NCBI GenBank assembly: GCA_905194315.1
Contig: CAJJRX010000001.1
Location: forward strand, 62,001 to 126,000
Reading direction: 5' to 3'
DNA: 64,000 nucleotides
Origin: an uncultured Sutterella sp.
Lineage (GTDB): Bacteria > Pseudomonadota > Gammaproteobacteria > Burkholderiales > Burkholderiaceae_F
The translations under genes were made by a program, and so were the position numbers. The notes under the pieces are model-generated. The model had not been told where the DNA came from and did no database searches. It saw only the letters and a program-made list of their open reading frames with translations. Shown in pieces: positions 8,712 through 17,453 of the stretch (position 1 is its first letter; each line of letters opens with the position of its first letter).

Positions 8712-9617
8712 ATGCTGCGATTCAGCAAGATGCATGGTGCCGGAAACGATTTTGTCATGATTGAAGGCATCACCCAGCACTTCGAACCCACCCCGGAGGC
8801 TGTTCAGGCGTTGTGTGACCGCCATTTCGGCATCGGTGCAGATCAGCTGCTGCTCGTGGAGAAGTCTGCCGGCGAAGAGGATTTTGTCTATCGCATATTC
8901 AATTGCGACGGCAGTGAAGTGGAAATGTGCGGCAATGGTGCGCGGTGCTTTGCACTGTTTGTCCGCCGCCTCGGATTAACCGGCAAAACGGTGATTACCG
9001 CCAGAACCCAGACCCGTAATGTGACGATGCGCCTGTGTGAGGACGGTGAGTTTGCTGTTGAAATGGGAGTGCCCGAACTGCTTCTGGGCCCCAAACATTT
9101 TTCGCCTGCCGGTGTTTCGCAGGTTGAGCAGGGCGGGCGGTCCTGCTATCAGGTGCCTACGGTTGAAGGGTATTTCACGGCAGACCTGGTGGCGATGGGC
9201 AATCCGCATGCTGTGATTCTGACAGAGGAACGCCCTTCGAGTGCGACGCTTGCCCGTTGCGGCCGCGCGATTGAAACCTCAAGCGTGTTCCCGGCAAAAA
9301 TTAATGTGGAATTTTTAAAGGTCATCACACCCTCTCTGGCCTATGTGGATGTATGGGAGCGCGGAACCGGCATTACGCTTGCCTGCGGCAGCGGGGCCTG
9401 TGCTGCGGCGGTTTCGGGAATCCTCCGGGGGATTCTCGATACAACGGTGCGCATTGTGCTCCCCGGCGGGGAGCTGACCGTTTTCTGGGATGGTGACCCG
9501 CAGCACAGTGTGACGCTCAAGGGACCGGCACGCTGGGTGTTTGACAGTGAAGTTGATTTGAAACAGTTGATCGCTGATGTGCACAGCGCACGGCGGTCTG
9601 GAGATCACAATGATTGA
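8712..9617 (+). CDS. dapF: Diaminopimelate epimerase
   Basis: DapF interconverts LL- and meso-diaminopimelate for lysine and peptidoglycan. The 301-residue protein has both catalytic cysteine blocks: NCDGSEVEMCGNGARC in the N-terminal half and TLACGSGACAAA in the C-terminal half. The start is the ATG at 8712 (MLRFSKMHGAGNDFV), which has a strong GGGGAG Shine-Dalgarno. The frame is open further upstream into the preceding acyltransferase gene, but that part is not family-like. It overlaps the rlmI start by 8 bp, so the two are translationally coupled. Confidence 0.95.
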   Translation: MLRFSKMHGAGNDFVMIEGITQHFEPTPEAVQALCDRHFGIGADQLLLVEKSAGEEDFVYRIFNCDGSEVEMCGNGARCFALFVRRLGLTGKTVITARTQTRNVTMRLCEDGEFAVEMGVPELLLGPKHFSPAGVSQVEQGGRSCYQVPTVEGYFTADLVAMGNPHAVILTEERPSSATLARCGRAIETSSVFPAKINVEFLKVITPSLAYVDVWERGTGITLACGSGACAAAVSGILRGILDTTVRIVLPGGELTVFWDGDPQHSVTLKGPARWVFDSEVDLKQLIADVHSARRSGDHND

Positions 9618-10818
9618 TGTGATATTGAAAAAGGGCAAGGAACGGTCTCTGCTGAGACGTCATCCCTGGGTATACGATACGGCTGTTGCCCGGTTGAGTG
9701 CCAGGGCAAACAGCGGTGACACGGTCCGTATTGTCAGCGCAGAAGGTAAGCCGCTCGCTCTTGCCGCTTATTCACCGGAATCCACGCTACGCGCCCGCTG
9801 CTGGACCTTTGATACAGATGAGCAGATCGATGCCGCCTGGTTTGAAACCAGACTGCGCAATGCGATTGATGCGCGTGCCGCTCTGCACTCGCGCACTTCC
9901 GCCATCCGCCTTGTTTTTGGGGAAGCCGACGGTCTCCCCGGACTGATTGTTGATCAGTACGGTGAGTATCTGGTGACGCAGTTTATGGCTGCCGGTGTGG
10001 ACCGCTACCGTGAACTGATTGCCGATCTGCTGATGAAGATTACCGGCGCACGCGGTCTGTATGACCGTTCTGATGCGCAGCTGCGCCAGCGCGAGGGGCT
10101 CGAACTGATGTCCGGACTCATGCGCGGAGAAGAGCCGCCAGAAGCCATTGAAGTGGTTGAGGACGGTGTGCGCTACGGTATTGATGTGCGCAACGGTCAC
10201 AAGACAGGTTTTTACATTGACCAGCGTGAGAGCCGTCTTACGGCGCAGAAGGTGGCGGAGGAGTTTCGCCGTCAGCACGGTCGCGGGATGCGTGCTCTTA
10301 ACTGTTTCTGCTACACAGGCGGTTTCTCTCTGGCCCTGCTCAAGGGTGGTGCTGAAGAGGTCGTCTCAGTGGACTCCTCTGCCGAAGCGCTGGAGATGGC
10401 CCGTGCCAATGCGGCACGCAACGGCTTTAGTGAGAATGCGCACAAAACAGTCTGTGAGGATGTGTTTGCGTATCTGCGAACCGCAATTGAACGCGGTGAG
10501 CAGTTTGACCTTGTGATTCTGGATCCCCCGAAATTCGCTTCGAACCACCGTCATGTGGAACGTGCCGCCCGGGCGTACAAGGATATCAATCTCAAAGGCC
10601 TGAAGCTGCTGACCCCCGGCGGACAGCTGTTTACGTTCTCGTGCTCAGGTGCGATCGATCCGGATCTGTTCCAGAAGATTATCGCCGGGGCTGTGTTTGA
10701 CGCACATGTCAATGCCTGGGCAGTCGGCCGTTTCGGCGGCGGCGCCGACCATCCGCTTTTAATGACGTACCCTGAAGGTGAGTACTTAAAAGGATTACAC
10801 TTGCTGGCGCGTCCGTAA
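9610..10818 (+). CDS. rlmI: 23S rRNA (cytosine-1962-C5)-methyltransferase
   Basis: The 402-residue protein has the RlmI layout. An N-terminal PUA RNA-binding domain (VILKKGKERSLLRRHPWVYD) is followed by a Rossmann methyltransferase with SAM-binding LNCFCYTGGFSLALLKGGA (around residue 225) and the catalytic-loop motif LDPPKFA (around residue 305). The family methylates C1962 of 23S rRNA. The ATG at 9610 has GGAG 8 nt upstream and overlaps the dapF stop. A longer frame from 9577 lies inside dapF and lacks support. Confidence 0.88.
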   Translation: MIDVILKKGKERSLLRRHPWVYDTAVARLSARANSGDTVRIVSAEGKPLALAAYSPESTLRARCWTFDTDEQIDAAWFETRLRNAIDARAALHSRTSAIRLVFGEADGLPGLIVDQYGEYLVTQFMAAGVDRYRELIADLLMKITGARGLYDRSDAQLRQREGLELMSGLMRGEEPPEAIEVVEDGVRYGIDVRNGHKTGFYIDQRESRLTAQKVAEEFRRQHGRGMRALNCFCYTGGFSLALLKGGAEEVVSVDSSAEALEMARANAARNGFSENAHKTVCEDVFAYLRTAIERGEQFDLVILDPPKFASNHRHVERAARAYKDINLKGLKLLTPGGQLFTFSCSGAIDPDLFQKIIAGAVFDAHVNAWAVGRFGGGADHPLLMTYPEGEYLKGLHLLARP

Positions 10819-10836
10819 TTTTTTAGGATTGTCAAA

Positions 10837-11832
10837 ATGAGAGTTGAAGAAGCTATGCCGATGATTCCGGTCACGATTCTGACCGGTTTTCTGGGAGCAG
10901 GGAAGACGACCCTGCTCAACCGTATTCTGAGTGAGAATCACAACTACAAGATCGCAATCATTGAAAATGAATTCGGCGAAGAGAACGTCGACAGTGATCT
11001 GCTTGTTACCTCCGGTAAGGAACAGATCGTTTCAATGAACAACGGCTGTGTGTGCTGCACCATCCGCGGCGACCTTTCCCGTGTGCTGACAGACCTGCGT
11101 CACCAGCGTGACCGTGGTGAGATTGATTTTGACTATGTCATCATTGAAACCACCGGTGTTGCCAACCCCGGTCCTGTTGCTCAGACCTTTTTCATGGATG
11201 ACGCCGTTGCGTCGTTTTTCAAGCTCGACGGCGTGGTGACGGTTGTGGACTGCAAGCATGCCAATCAGACACTGGCTGAAGAGGCGGCTGCACGTGATCA
11301 GGTAGGCTTTGCGGACCGCATTCTGCTCAGCAAGACTGACCTCTGCAAGCCCGAAGAAATTGAGGCGATGAAGGCCCGTCTGCGCCAGATGAATGTGCGT
11401 GCGCCGATCCGTGAGGTCAACATGGGTACCTGCCCGGTTGAGGAGGTTCTCGATATCAACGGCTTCAGCATGAATGACATTCTGGATGTGGATCCCGCAT
11501 TCTTTAACAATGCCCATCATCACCATCACCACAACGATGACATTCACTCTTTTGTGTTTGAATCGGATGTGCCTTTTGATGCGGAAAAACTCGAGCGTTA
11601 TATTGGTTCGATCATCACCGTTTATGGTGAGCAGCTCCTTCGCTACAAAGGCGTGCTACAGTTTAAGGGAAGCGACCAGAAAGTGGTTCTTCAGGGTGTT
11701 CACATGTTCGCGGGAACGGATCTGCTCGGCCCCTGGGGTAACCAGAAGCCGTATTCGAAACTGGTTTTCATCGGGCGCAATCTGCCTGAAGAGGCCATTC
11801 GTCACGGATTAACCACCTGCTTGTCAACATAA
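10837..11832 (+). CDS. COG0523 / CobW-type GTPase (G3E family metallochaperone) with histidine run
   Basis: The G3E GTPase hallmarks are all present: P-loop GFLGAGKTTLLN, the metal-binding CxCC motif in GCVCCTIRGDL, the switch ETTGVANPGP, and SKTDL in the base-specificity position. Near residue 228 a run of six histidines sits in NNAHHHHHHND, a natural metal-binding loop common in COG0523 proteins. A C-terminal CobW_C domain follows. Members insert or buffer zinc, cobalt or nickel; the metal here is unknown, with zinc most likely for this subgroup (YjiA/YeiR-like). The next gene is a DksA that has lost most zinc ligands, a neighbour type known for COG0523 genes in zinc-starvation regulons. 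No Zur box was identified by eye. Confidence 0.88.
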   Translation: MRVEEAMPMIPVTILTGFLGAGKTTLLNRILSENHNYKIAIIENEFGEENVDSDLLVTSGKEQIVSMNNGCVCCTIRGDLSRVLTDLRHQRDRGEIDFDYVIIETTGVANPGPVAQTFFMDDAVASFFKLDGVVTVVDCKHANQTLAEEAAARDQVGFADRILLSKTDLCKPEEIEAMKARLRQMNVRAPIREVNMGTCPVEEVLDINGFSMNDILDVDPAFFNNAHHHHHHNDDIHSFVFESDVPFDAEKLERYIGSIITVYGEQLLRYKGVLQFKGSDQKVVLQGVHMFAGTDLLGPWGNQKPYSKLVFIGRNLPEEAIRHGLTTCLST

Positions 11833-11866
11833 ACCCTAATAAGCGAGGAAATCTCAGGGTTATTCC
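11832..11866 (+). terminator. Weak hairpin after the COG0523 gene
   Basis: AACCCT ... AGGGTT with an inner GAG/CTC makes a hairpin immediately after the stop. The T-run is poor, so termination may be partial. Confidence 0.35.
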
Positions 11867-12001
11867 TTATAACTGAGTAGAAATATGGATGGAAAAACCA
11901 TTGATTTTCCTGTATAAAACTATATTCACTCAGAGGCTGACTCTTAGAGACCCGAAACTTATCTGTTGACAACAAATATTTATAGAAAAGAAGGGTAGTT
12001 T

Positions 12002-12421
12002 ATGGCTACAAAGAAATTGCTCACTGTGGAAGAGATTCTGCAGATGCCTGAAGAAAATTACATGGACGACGATCAGCTGGCCTTTTTCAAGCATCGCCTG
12101 GAACAGATGGAAGCTGAACTTCGTGCCAACGCTGATCAGACAACGAACAATTTGCGCGAAACAACGGTTGTTCCCGATCCTGCTGACCGTGCGACAATCG
12201 AAGAAGAGCACGCTCTGGAACTGCGTACCCGTGACCGTGAACGCAAACTGCTCAAGAAGGTTCAGGCTGCCCTGAAGCGTATTGAGGACGGTGAATACGG
12301 CTACTGCGAAGAGACGGGCGATCCTATTGGTGTGGCCCGCCTGATGGCCCGCCCCACAGCTACGCTTTCGCTGGAGGCTCAGCAGCGCCGTGAGTTGAAG
12401 CAGAAGATGTACGGGGACTGA
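12002..12421 (+). CDS. dksA: DksA-family RNA polymerase-binding transcription factor, one-cysteine type
   Basis: DksA binds in the secondary channel of RNA polymerase and works with ppGpp. The 139-residue protein has the coiled-coil tip motif DxxDxA as DPADRA (residues 59-64), then the C-terminal globular part YGYCEETGDPIGVARLMARP. Of the four zinc-binding cysteines of E. coli DksA only Cys102 remains; the others are replaced (T105, S123, A126). Such C-T-S-A forms occur in alpha- and betaproteobacteria and should fold without zinc. The start at 12002 has AAGG about 10 nt upstream. It follows the COG0523 GTPase after 169 bp. Confidence 0.92.
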   Translation: MATKKLLTVEEILQMPEENYMDDDQLAFFKHRLEQMEAELRANADQTTNNLRETTVVPDPADRATIEEEHALELRTRDRERKLLKKVQAALKRIEDGEYGYCEETGDPIGVARLMARPTATLSLEAQQRRELKQKMYGD

Positions 12422-12423
12422 TT

Positions 12424-12581
12424 CCCTGAGATCTCTGTGTCAGAGGCCGGATGCTCTTCTGTGGAGGAAGGGCTGCACCATGCCTCTGCATATAAACTAT
12501 CCTGCAGGGGAGTACGGCATCAGCGCCGGTACTCCCTCAGAGCTCGACTGCGTTATCCGCACGGCGGACATCTCAGTCGGG
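12424..12581 (+). other. Structured intergenic segment, possible small RNA or long dksA 3' UTR
   Basis: The ends CTGAGAT (12426-12432) and ATCTCAG (12570-12576) can pair. Inside are an 8-bp stem CCTCTGCA/TGCAGGGG (12483-12510) and an 11-bp stem GGGAGTACGGC with GCCGGTACTCCC (12508-12536, one bulge), with shared bases. The 3' end coincides with a terminator. An open frame across it (from 12480) has no coding support. Confidence 0.3.
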
Positions 12582-12589
12582 CTTTTTTT
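12541..12589 (+). terminator. Rho-independent terminator after dksA
   Basis: The 10-bp stem AGCTCGACTG / CAGTCGGGCT (one G-U) encloses TCCGC/GCGGA and is followed by seven T. It ends the dksA transcript just before the HAD phosphatase. Confidence 0.8.
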
Positions 12590-12605
12590 CTGTGATTTTT
12601 TTGAA

Positions 12606-13271
12606 ATGACGCGATGCTGGTTTCTGGATCTTGATGACACAATTTACGAGGCTTCGGGCGGTATGCTGCGGGAGATTCACCTGCGCATGAATGATTACAT
12701 TGCCCGCACGCTCAATATCAGTCTTGAGCAGGCACATGCACTGCGCTCGAAGTACTGGGCAACCTACGGCTCGACATTTATTGCCCTGTGGCGTCTGCAT
12801 CGTATTGATCCGGTGGATTTTCTGACAAAAACCCACGACTTTGATCCTGCTCCCTATATTCACTACTCGGGGGATGTGGCTGCCGACCTGAGCGCTCTGG
12901 AGGGCATGAAGGTTGTCTATACCAATGGTCCGCGTATATATGCGCAGCGTGTGCTCGAGTATCTTGGCATCACCGCAGTGGTGGATGACCTTGTCTGCTC
13001 CACGGAGATGCGTCTGTTTGGGGACTGGCGTCCGAAACCCAGCGCATCGATGCTTCTGGCGCAGTGCGCCCGCTACGGTGTGAACCCCGCGGAGAGTGTT
13101 CTGGTGGATGATACCTGGATGAATCTCAAGGCGGCCAAGGCCGCCCGTCTCAAGACAGTCTGGTGCACAGGGTATAGACTAGCCCATGGGCGCATCACCC
13201 ACCGGCAGGCGGTTGCCTACGTGGACGCCCATGTCCGGCATATAAGTGAGTTAAAAAAGATTCGGTTTTAG
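12606..13271 (+). CDS. HAD-superfamily hydrolase, pyrimidine 5'-nucleotidase-like
   Basis: The 221-residue protein starts with HAD motif I, WFLDLDDTIYEA, where the two Asp are the nucleophile and acid/base. Motif II is VVYTNGPRIYA, a Lys lies in RPKPSASM, and motif IV is VLVDDTWMNLKAA. This pattern, with a helical cap between residues 20 and 90, matches the pyrimidine 5'-nucleotidase (SDT1-like) subgroup that dephosphorylates UMP/CMP; the exact substrate is not proven. The start chosen is the ATG at 12606, because the longer frame from 12480 runs through the terminator. Ribosome-binding sequence is weak. sppA starts 5 bp after its stop. Confidence 0.82.
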   Translation: MTRCWFLDLDDTIYEASGGMLREIHLRMNDYIARTLNISLEQAHALRSKYWATYGSTFIALWRLHRIDPVDFLTKTHDFDPAPYIHYSGDVAADLSALEGMKVVYTNGPRIYAQRVLEYLGITAVVDDLVCSTEMRLFGDWRPKPSASMLLAQCARYGVNPAESVLVDDTWMNLKAAKAARLKTVWCTGYRLAHGRITHRQAVAYVDAHVRHISELKKIRF

Positions 13272-13276
13272 AAGAG

Positions 13277-15061
13277 ATGATAAAAGCAATAGGTAGATTT
13301 TTTAAGTTTCTGGGGCAGGTCTGGACGGTGGCGACGCGGTGTGTGTGGCTGGCTGTCGTTGCTTTCGGCTGCATTGCGGTGTATGAACTCTATTCGGTGC
13401 CGACAGTTGACAAACCGACGGTTCTCAACGTCTCTCTTATCGGAGAGCTGAAGGAAACCGGTGGAGACTCTCAGAACATTGCCTCGATGGTGGCGAAAAC
13501 GTTCTCCTCCACTGAAACTGTGTCTACCTCTTCGCGTGATGTGGTTCTGGCGCTGCGCGCAGCAGCCTCGGATCCGATGATTGCCGCTGTTGAGATGAAT
13601 CTTTCCCGCATGACCGGGATCTCGCCTGTGCAGATCGGGGAGATTACCCGTGCGATGGATGAGTTCAGGAAAACCGCGAAAAAGCAGATCTGGGTCTGGG
13701 GTACCGGATACTCACAGCAGCAGTACCGGATTGCCAGCCATGCTGACCGTATCGCCCTTGCTCCACTTGGCCATATCCGGGTAAACGGACTCAGCTCCAC
13801 CGGTGTGTATCTGTCAGACCTTTTCAAAGAGATCGGTATTCGTGCTCAGGGGCTCAAGGAAGGAAAATACAAGAGCGCCGTAGAAATGTTCACCCGTAAC
13901 TCGCCGAGTCCGGAACATATTGAGGCGCTCAAAGCCTGGATGGATACCGTCTGGGCTGCAATGGGCAGTGATATTGAGGCTGCCCGGCATCTTGAGGCCG
14001 GCACGTTCGGAAAGCTGGCCCGGGATGCCTCCGGGAAGATTGACTTTCTGAAAACCGGACAGGATTCTGCGGAGTTTTACCGGACAATCGGTCTCGTGGA
14101 TGCGGTTGAAAGTCGTGAGGAGTTTGAAGACAGTCTGATCAAGGCCTTCCCGAAAGCCGCTAAAGATCACAGCTACCGGACCACCACACATGACTACTAT
14201 CTGCTGGCTCACCGTCCGCCGATGAAACTGGACAAAGATGGCGTCGTGGTGATGGCGCTTGAAGGAACTATCGGTTCGGAGCTGAAGGCTTCGGATGTGC
14301 GGCTGATGGTACAGGATCTCGAAGGCAACAAACATCTTAAGGGAATTGTGCTGCGCATCAACTCGCCCGGCGGTGACGCTATCGCAACCGAGGAGATTAC
14401 CGCCGCTATCCGCCATCTTGCCAAAGACATTCCCGTGGTGGTATCCATGGGGGATGCCGCGGCTTCGGGAGGTTACTGGCTTTCCACTGTCGGTCAGAAA
14501 GTGCTGGCGAGTCCGGAGACACTCACCGGTTCCATCGGTGTGTTTTCTGTGTCCTTTGACGCAGAGGAGCTGGCACGTCGTCTGAAAATCGGTGTGGGCG
14601 GGTATAAAACTTCGCCGCTCAGCCGTGCGAGTGTGCTGGAGAAGCGTTCACAAGAGGCGCTGGCGCATGACCGGGCAGTCATTGACAATCTCTATGTCCA
14701 GTTCAAAAAGCGCGTCGCCCGCGCCCGGACAATGACACCGGAGGAGGTGGAAAAGGTTGCGCAGGGTCGAATCTGGTCTGGCGAGGCGGCTCTGAAGGCC
14801 GGTCTTGTGGATGAGCTGGGCACACTCGATGATGCTATTAAAATGGCAAAGTCCATGGGGAAACTCCCCGAGTCGGCACCTGTTGTATATTATGGGGTCT
14901 CCCGCACGAACTTTAAAAAAGTTCTGCTGGACCTGGTAATGCAATCAGAAAGTTTCAATTCGTTGGTAAAAATGCTGCTCGGGGCTGATCTGCTGGCTCC
15001 GGCGGCAGATGTGACTGGAGAGCTGATGCTTCTGGCACCCGAGACAACCCTCATAAAATAA
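13277..15061 (+). CDS. sppA: Signal peptide peptidase SppA, 67K type
   Basis: SppA is an inner-membrane serine protease (family S49) that degrades cleaved signal peptides. The 594-residue chain is the long, duplicated form. A transmembrane helix lies at about residues 18-40. The N-terminal half carries the catalytic Lys in EGKYKSAVEMFTRNSPS, and the C-terminal half carries the nucleophile Ser in DAAASGGYWLST. Both halves of the Ser/Lys dyad are present, so the enzyme should be active. It lies 5 bp after the HAD gene and 62 bp before slmA, suggesting one transcript. Confidence 0.93.
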   Translation: MIKAIGRFFKFLGQVWTVATRCVWLAVVAFGCIAVYELYSVPTVDKPTVLNVSLIGELKETGGDSQNIASMVAKTFSSTETVSTSSRDVVLALRAAASDPMIAAVEMNLSRMTGISPVQIGEITRAMDEFRKTAKKQIWVWGTGYSQQQYRIASHADRIALAPLGHIRVNGLSSTGVYLSDLFKEIGIRAQGLKEGKYKSAVEMFTRNSPSPEHIEALKAWMDTVWAAMGSDIEAARHLEAGTFGKLARDASGKIDFLKTGQDSAEFYRTIGLVDAVESREEFEDSLIKAFPKAAKDHSYRTTTHDYYLLAHRPPMKLDKDGVVVMALEGTIGSELKASDVRLMVQDLEGNKHLKGIVLRINSPGGDAIATEEITAAIRHLAKDIPVVVSMGDAAASGGYWLSTVGQKVLASPETLTGSIGVFSVSFDAEELARRLKIGVGGYKTSPLSRASVLEKRSQEALAHDRAVIDNLYVQFKKRVARARTMTPEEVEKVAQGRIWSGEAALKAGLVDELGTLDDAIKMAKSMGKLPESAPVVYYGVSRTNFKKVLLDLVMQSESFNSLVKMLLGADLLAPAADVTGELMLLAPETTLIK

Positions 15062-15123
15062 TCTGTTCCGGGACAGTCAGGCTCAATTGGCTCGTTCAAT
15101 GCTGGCCACAGGAAAAAACAATA

Positions 15124-15714
15124 ATGACGTTGGGAAAAACACAAAAAGGGCACAGGCGTGATGAGATTCTTCAGGCGCTGGCAAAGCTGCTTGAAGAAAA
15201 AAATAAAGAGAAAATCTCCACAGCCCGTCTCGCGCAGGCTGTCGGTATCAGTGAGGCAGCGTTGTATCGCCATTTCAACAAGAAGGCGGAAATGTACGAT
15301 GCTCTCATCGATTTCAGTGAAATGAGCCTCATGGGGCTATTCGCGAACATCCGTGACAGCAAGGAGCTTGATGCAGTGGCGAAGATTCATGCCATGATCG
15401 GTGTGATGCTCGATTTTGCCGATGTCAACCGCGGAATCACCAAGGTACTGACCGGACACGCACTGGTTGATGAGAATCCTGAGCTCTCTGAACGTATCGC
15501 CATGCTGTACACGAAATTTGAAATTGCCTTCCGGCAGGCGTTCAAAGAAGCGGTGCTTGCCGGCAACCTGCCGGCGGACTTCAACACCACCGCCAGAGCC
15601 AATATGGTCTTTGTCTATATTCTCGGGCGCTGGAACCGTTTTGTGCTTTCAGGCTTTAAGGAGCGTGTTAACGGTCTGAGCCCGCTCGCGCTTGCGCCTC
15701 TGCTGCTTGCCTGA
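15124..15714 (+). CDS. slmA: Nucleoid occlusion factor SlmA (TetR fold)
   Basis: The 196-residue protein has an N-terminal helix-turn-helix (STARLAQAVGISEAALYRHF, residues about 37-56). Its C-terminal domain aligns with E. coli SlmA rather than a ligand-sensing TetR: RRDEILQALAKLLEE, RGITKVLTGHALVDENPEL, and an Arg- and Phe-rich end. SlmA binds chromosomal SlmA sites and blocks FtsZ assembly over the nucleoid. No divergent target gene of the kind usual for a TetR repressor is present, which agrees with a division role. Confidence 0.82.
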   Translation: MTLGKTQKGHRRDEILQALAKLLEEKNKEKISTARLAQAVGISEAALYRHFNKKAEMYDALIDFSEMSLMGLFANIRDSKELDAVAKIHAMIGVMLDFADVNRGITKVLTGHALVDENPELSERIAMLYTKFEIAFRQAFKEAVLAGNLPADFNTTARANMVFVYILGRWNRFVLSGFKERVNGLSPLALAPLLLA

Positions 15715-15737
15715 GCTGCGCAGAAAACAGATGTGAA

Positions 15738-15772
15738 AACGGCATTCCGGAAAAACGGGATGCCGTTATTTT
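15738..15772 (+). terminator. Terminator after slmA
   Basis: The hairpin AACGGCAT-CCG / CGG-ATGCCGTT is followed by ATTTTC. Confidence 0.7.
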
Positions 15773-15789
15773 CTGCAGCGGGTGTGCTG

Positions 15790-15824
15790 AAAAACAAAGG
15801 TCCCGCAGCATAGGCTGCAGGACC
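15790..15824 (-). terminator. Terminator of ctpA
   Basis: GGTCC-GCAGC / GCTGC-GGACC forms the stem (15799-15824). On the minus strand it runs into TTTGTTTTTC. Confidence 0.75.
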
Positions 15825-15844
15825 TTCCCGGTTAAGCTGATGGC

Positions 15845-17389
15845 TTACTTGGCGGCAGGTTCATCTTTGGGGGCACCCTCGGGTTTCACCTCGCCTTCAG
15901 TTGTATCTTTTCCGGTCTGAGACTTTTCCTCAGCGTTTGCTTCAGATTTGGCCTCCTGAGCGGCTTTCTGTGCAGCTTCGGCCTTCTTCATTTTCTCCAC
16001 TTCCTTGCGGGGTTTACCGCGATACTTGGAGACTTCAACGGTTTTACCCGTGAGGAAGTTCACAGCCTGCTGCAGCTGCCAGTCTTTCTCATCACCCATG
16101 GTGTACTGGTAATCAGGTACCGTGCCATCGTCACCGTCATAGGGCAGATTGTCCTTTTCCTTGTTTTCATCCTCGTCCTTGTTGGAGAGATGACGCTTCA
16201 GATCCGATTCCCGGATCTGGAAGGAGGGGAAATTACCCTTGGGTGTGTCGTCAACATAAATATCCGGCTCGATACCCTTGGCCTGAATCGAGCGGCCAGA
16301 CGGGGTGTAGTAGCGGGCGGTGGTGAGTTTCACGCCGACAATTTTCTCACCGGTGCGCATCGGCAGAATGGTCTGGACAGAGCCCTTGCCGAACGAGCGG
16401 TTGCCGATAAGTGTGGCACGCTTGTAGTCCTGCAGAGCACCGGAGACGATTTCACTGGCCGAAGCGGAGGCGGAATTGATCAGCACCACCATCGGCACTT
16501 CACGGGCAACAGCCGGCAGATCCTTGAGCACATCAGGGTTCTTGTCCGAGAGGAAATAGTCCTCGGGCGTGACCTTGTAGATGTAGTTGGAGTCTGCTGT
16601 ACGTCCCTTGGTACTCACGACGGTCGAATTCGGCGGCAGGAAGGCACCGGCAACAGCCACTGCAGACTGCAGCACGCCGCCCGGGTCATTACGCAGGTCG
16701 AGAATCAGCCCTTTGAAGGTCTTTTCTTTGGCAAGCGTATTGAGGTTGGCCACGAGATCCTGAGCTGTACGCTCCTGGAACTGCGAAATGCGGATGTATC
16801 CGATGCCGTTATCGAGCTTTTTCATCTTGACCGATTTGACCTTGATGATGGCGCGTGTGAGCTTGATCACGAGCGGCTTGTTGACGCCTTTACGGGCAAT
16901 CGTCAGCTCGATATCAGTATTGGGCTCGCCGCGCATCAGCTTGACGCTGGCGTCCAGAGACTGGTCATCGGTCGTAATGCCGTTGATTTTGGTGATAATG
17001 TCGCCGGGGCGGATACCCGCGCGGGCCGCCGGGGTCTCATCAATAGGGGAGACCACCAGAACACCGGCAGTATCTTTGGTGACTTCAATACCCAGGCCGC
17101 CAAAGGAGCCCTGAGTACTTTCAGTCATGTTTTTATAGCCCTTTTCATCGAGGAATTCGGAATGCGGATCCAGGCCGCTCACCATCCCCTTGACGGCGTA
17201 AAGCATGAGATCCTTGTCTTCAACAGGATCAACGTAGTACTGCTTGATGGCGTTGAAGGACTTTGCAAACTGTTGCACTTCCGCAATAGGGACATTGGAC
17301 TCTTTAGCCGGGGCGGTATAGGCAAGCGTTGACGCTGCACCGACACACAGGCCCATGACCAGTAAAGAGACGGAACGTAATTTACTCAT
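15845..17389 (-). CDS. ctpA: Carboxy-terminal processing protease (S41 family)
   Basis: The 514-residue protein is a periplasmic S41 peptidase. It has a signal peptide (first ~25 residues, ending TLAYTAPA) and a PDZ domain around residues 90-170 (GLGIEVTKDTAGVLVVSPID). The catalytic domain contains the Ser in VLINSASASASEIVSGALQ and the Lys in IGNRSFGKGSVQT. The last ~60 residues are a low-complexity, Lys/Glu/Ala-rich tail of unknown role. An AGG lies 9 nt before the ATG. It follows envC by about 64 bp on the same strand, a Burkholderiales arrangement that links cell-wall hydrolase activation with protease control. Confidence 0.93.
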   Translation of the reverse strand: MSKLRSVSLLVMGLCVGAASTLAYTAPAKESNVPIAEVQQFAKSFNAIKQYYVDPVEDKDLMLYAVKGMVSGLDPHSEFLDEKGYKNMTESTQGSFGGLGIEVTKDTAGVLVVSPIDETPAARAGIRPGDIITKINGITTDDQSLDASVKLMRGEPNTDIELTIARKGVNKPLVIKLTRAIIKVKSVKMKKLDNGIGYIRISQFQERTAQDLVANLNTLAKEKTFKGLILDLRNDPGGVLQSAVAVAGAFLPPNSTVVSTKGRTADSNYIYKVTPEDYFLSDKNPDVLKDLPAVAREVPMVVLINSASASASEIVSGALQDYKRATLIGNRSFGKGSVQTILPMRTGEKIVGVKLTTARYYTPSGRSIQAKGIEPDIYVDDTPKGNFPSFQIRESDLKRHLSNKDEDENKEKDNLPYDGDDGTVPDYQYTMGDEKDWQLQQAVNFLTGKTVEVSKYRGKPRKEVEKMKKAEAAQKAAQEAKSEANAEEKSQTGKDTTEGEVKPEGAPKDEPAAK

Positions 17390-17453
17390 TGCGACCTATC
17401 GTATATGAGAGTTTTCTGAAAATCTGTTGTAGCGGCAATACTGTCACCGGTTC

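Noticed and set aside
10780..10791. SlmA-binding-site-like sequence GTGAGTACTTAA
   Set aside because: Two mismatches to the consensus; about two such matches are expected by chance in 64 kb.
11517..11534. Six-histidine run in the COG0523 gene as a cloning tag or artefact
   Set aside because: It is internal, between domains, and His-rich loops are natural in this family.
12480..12605. 42-codon N-terminal extension of the HAD phosphatase
   Set aside because: It crosses a strong terminator hairpin, and motif I of HAD proteins normally lies at the very N-terminus.
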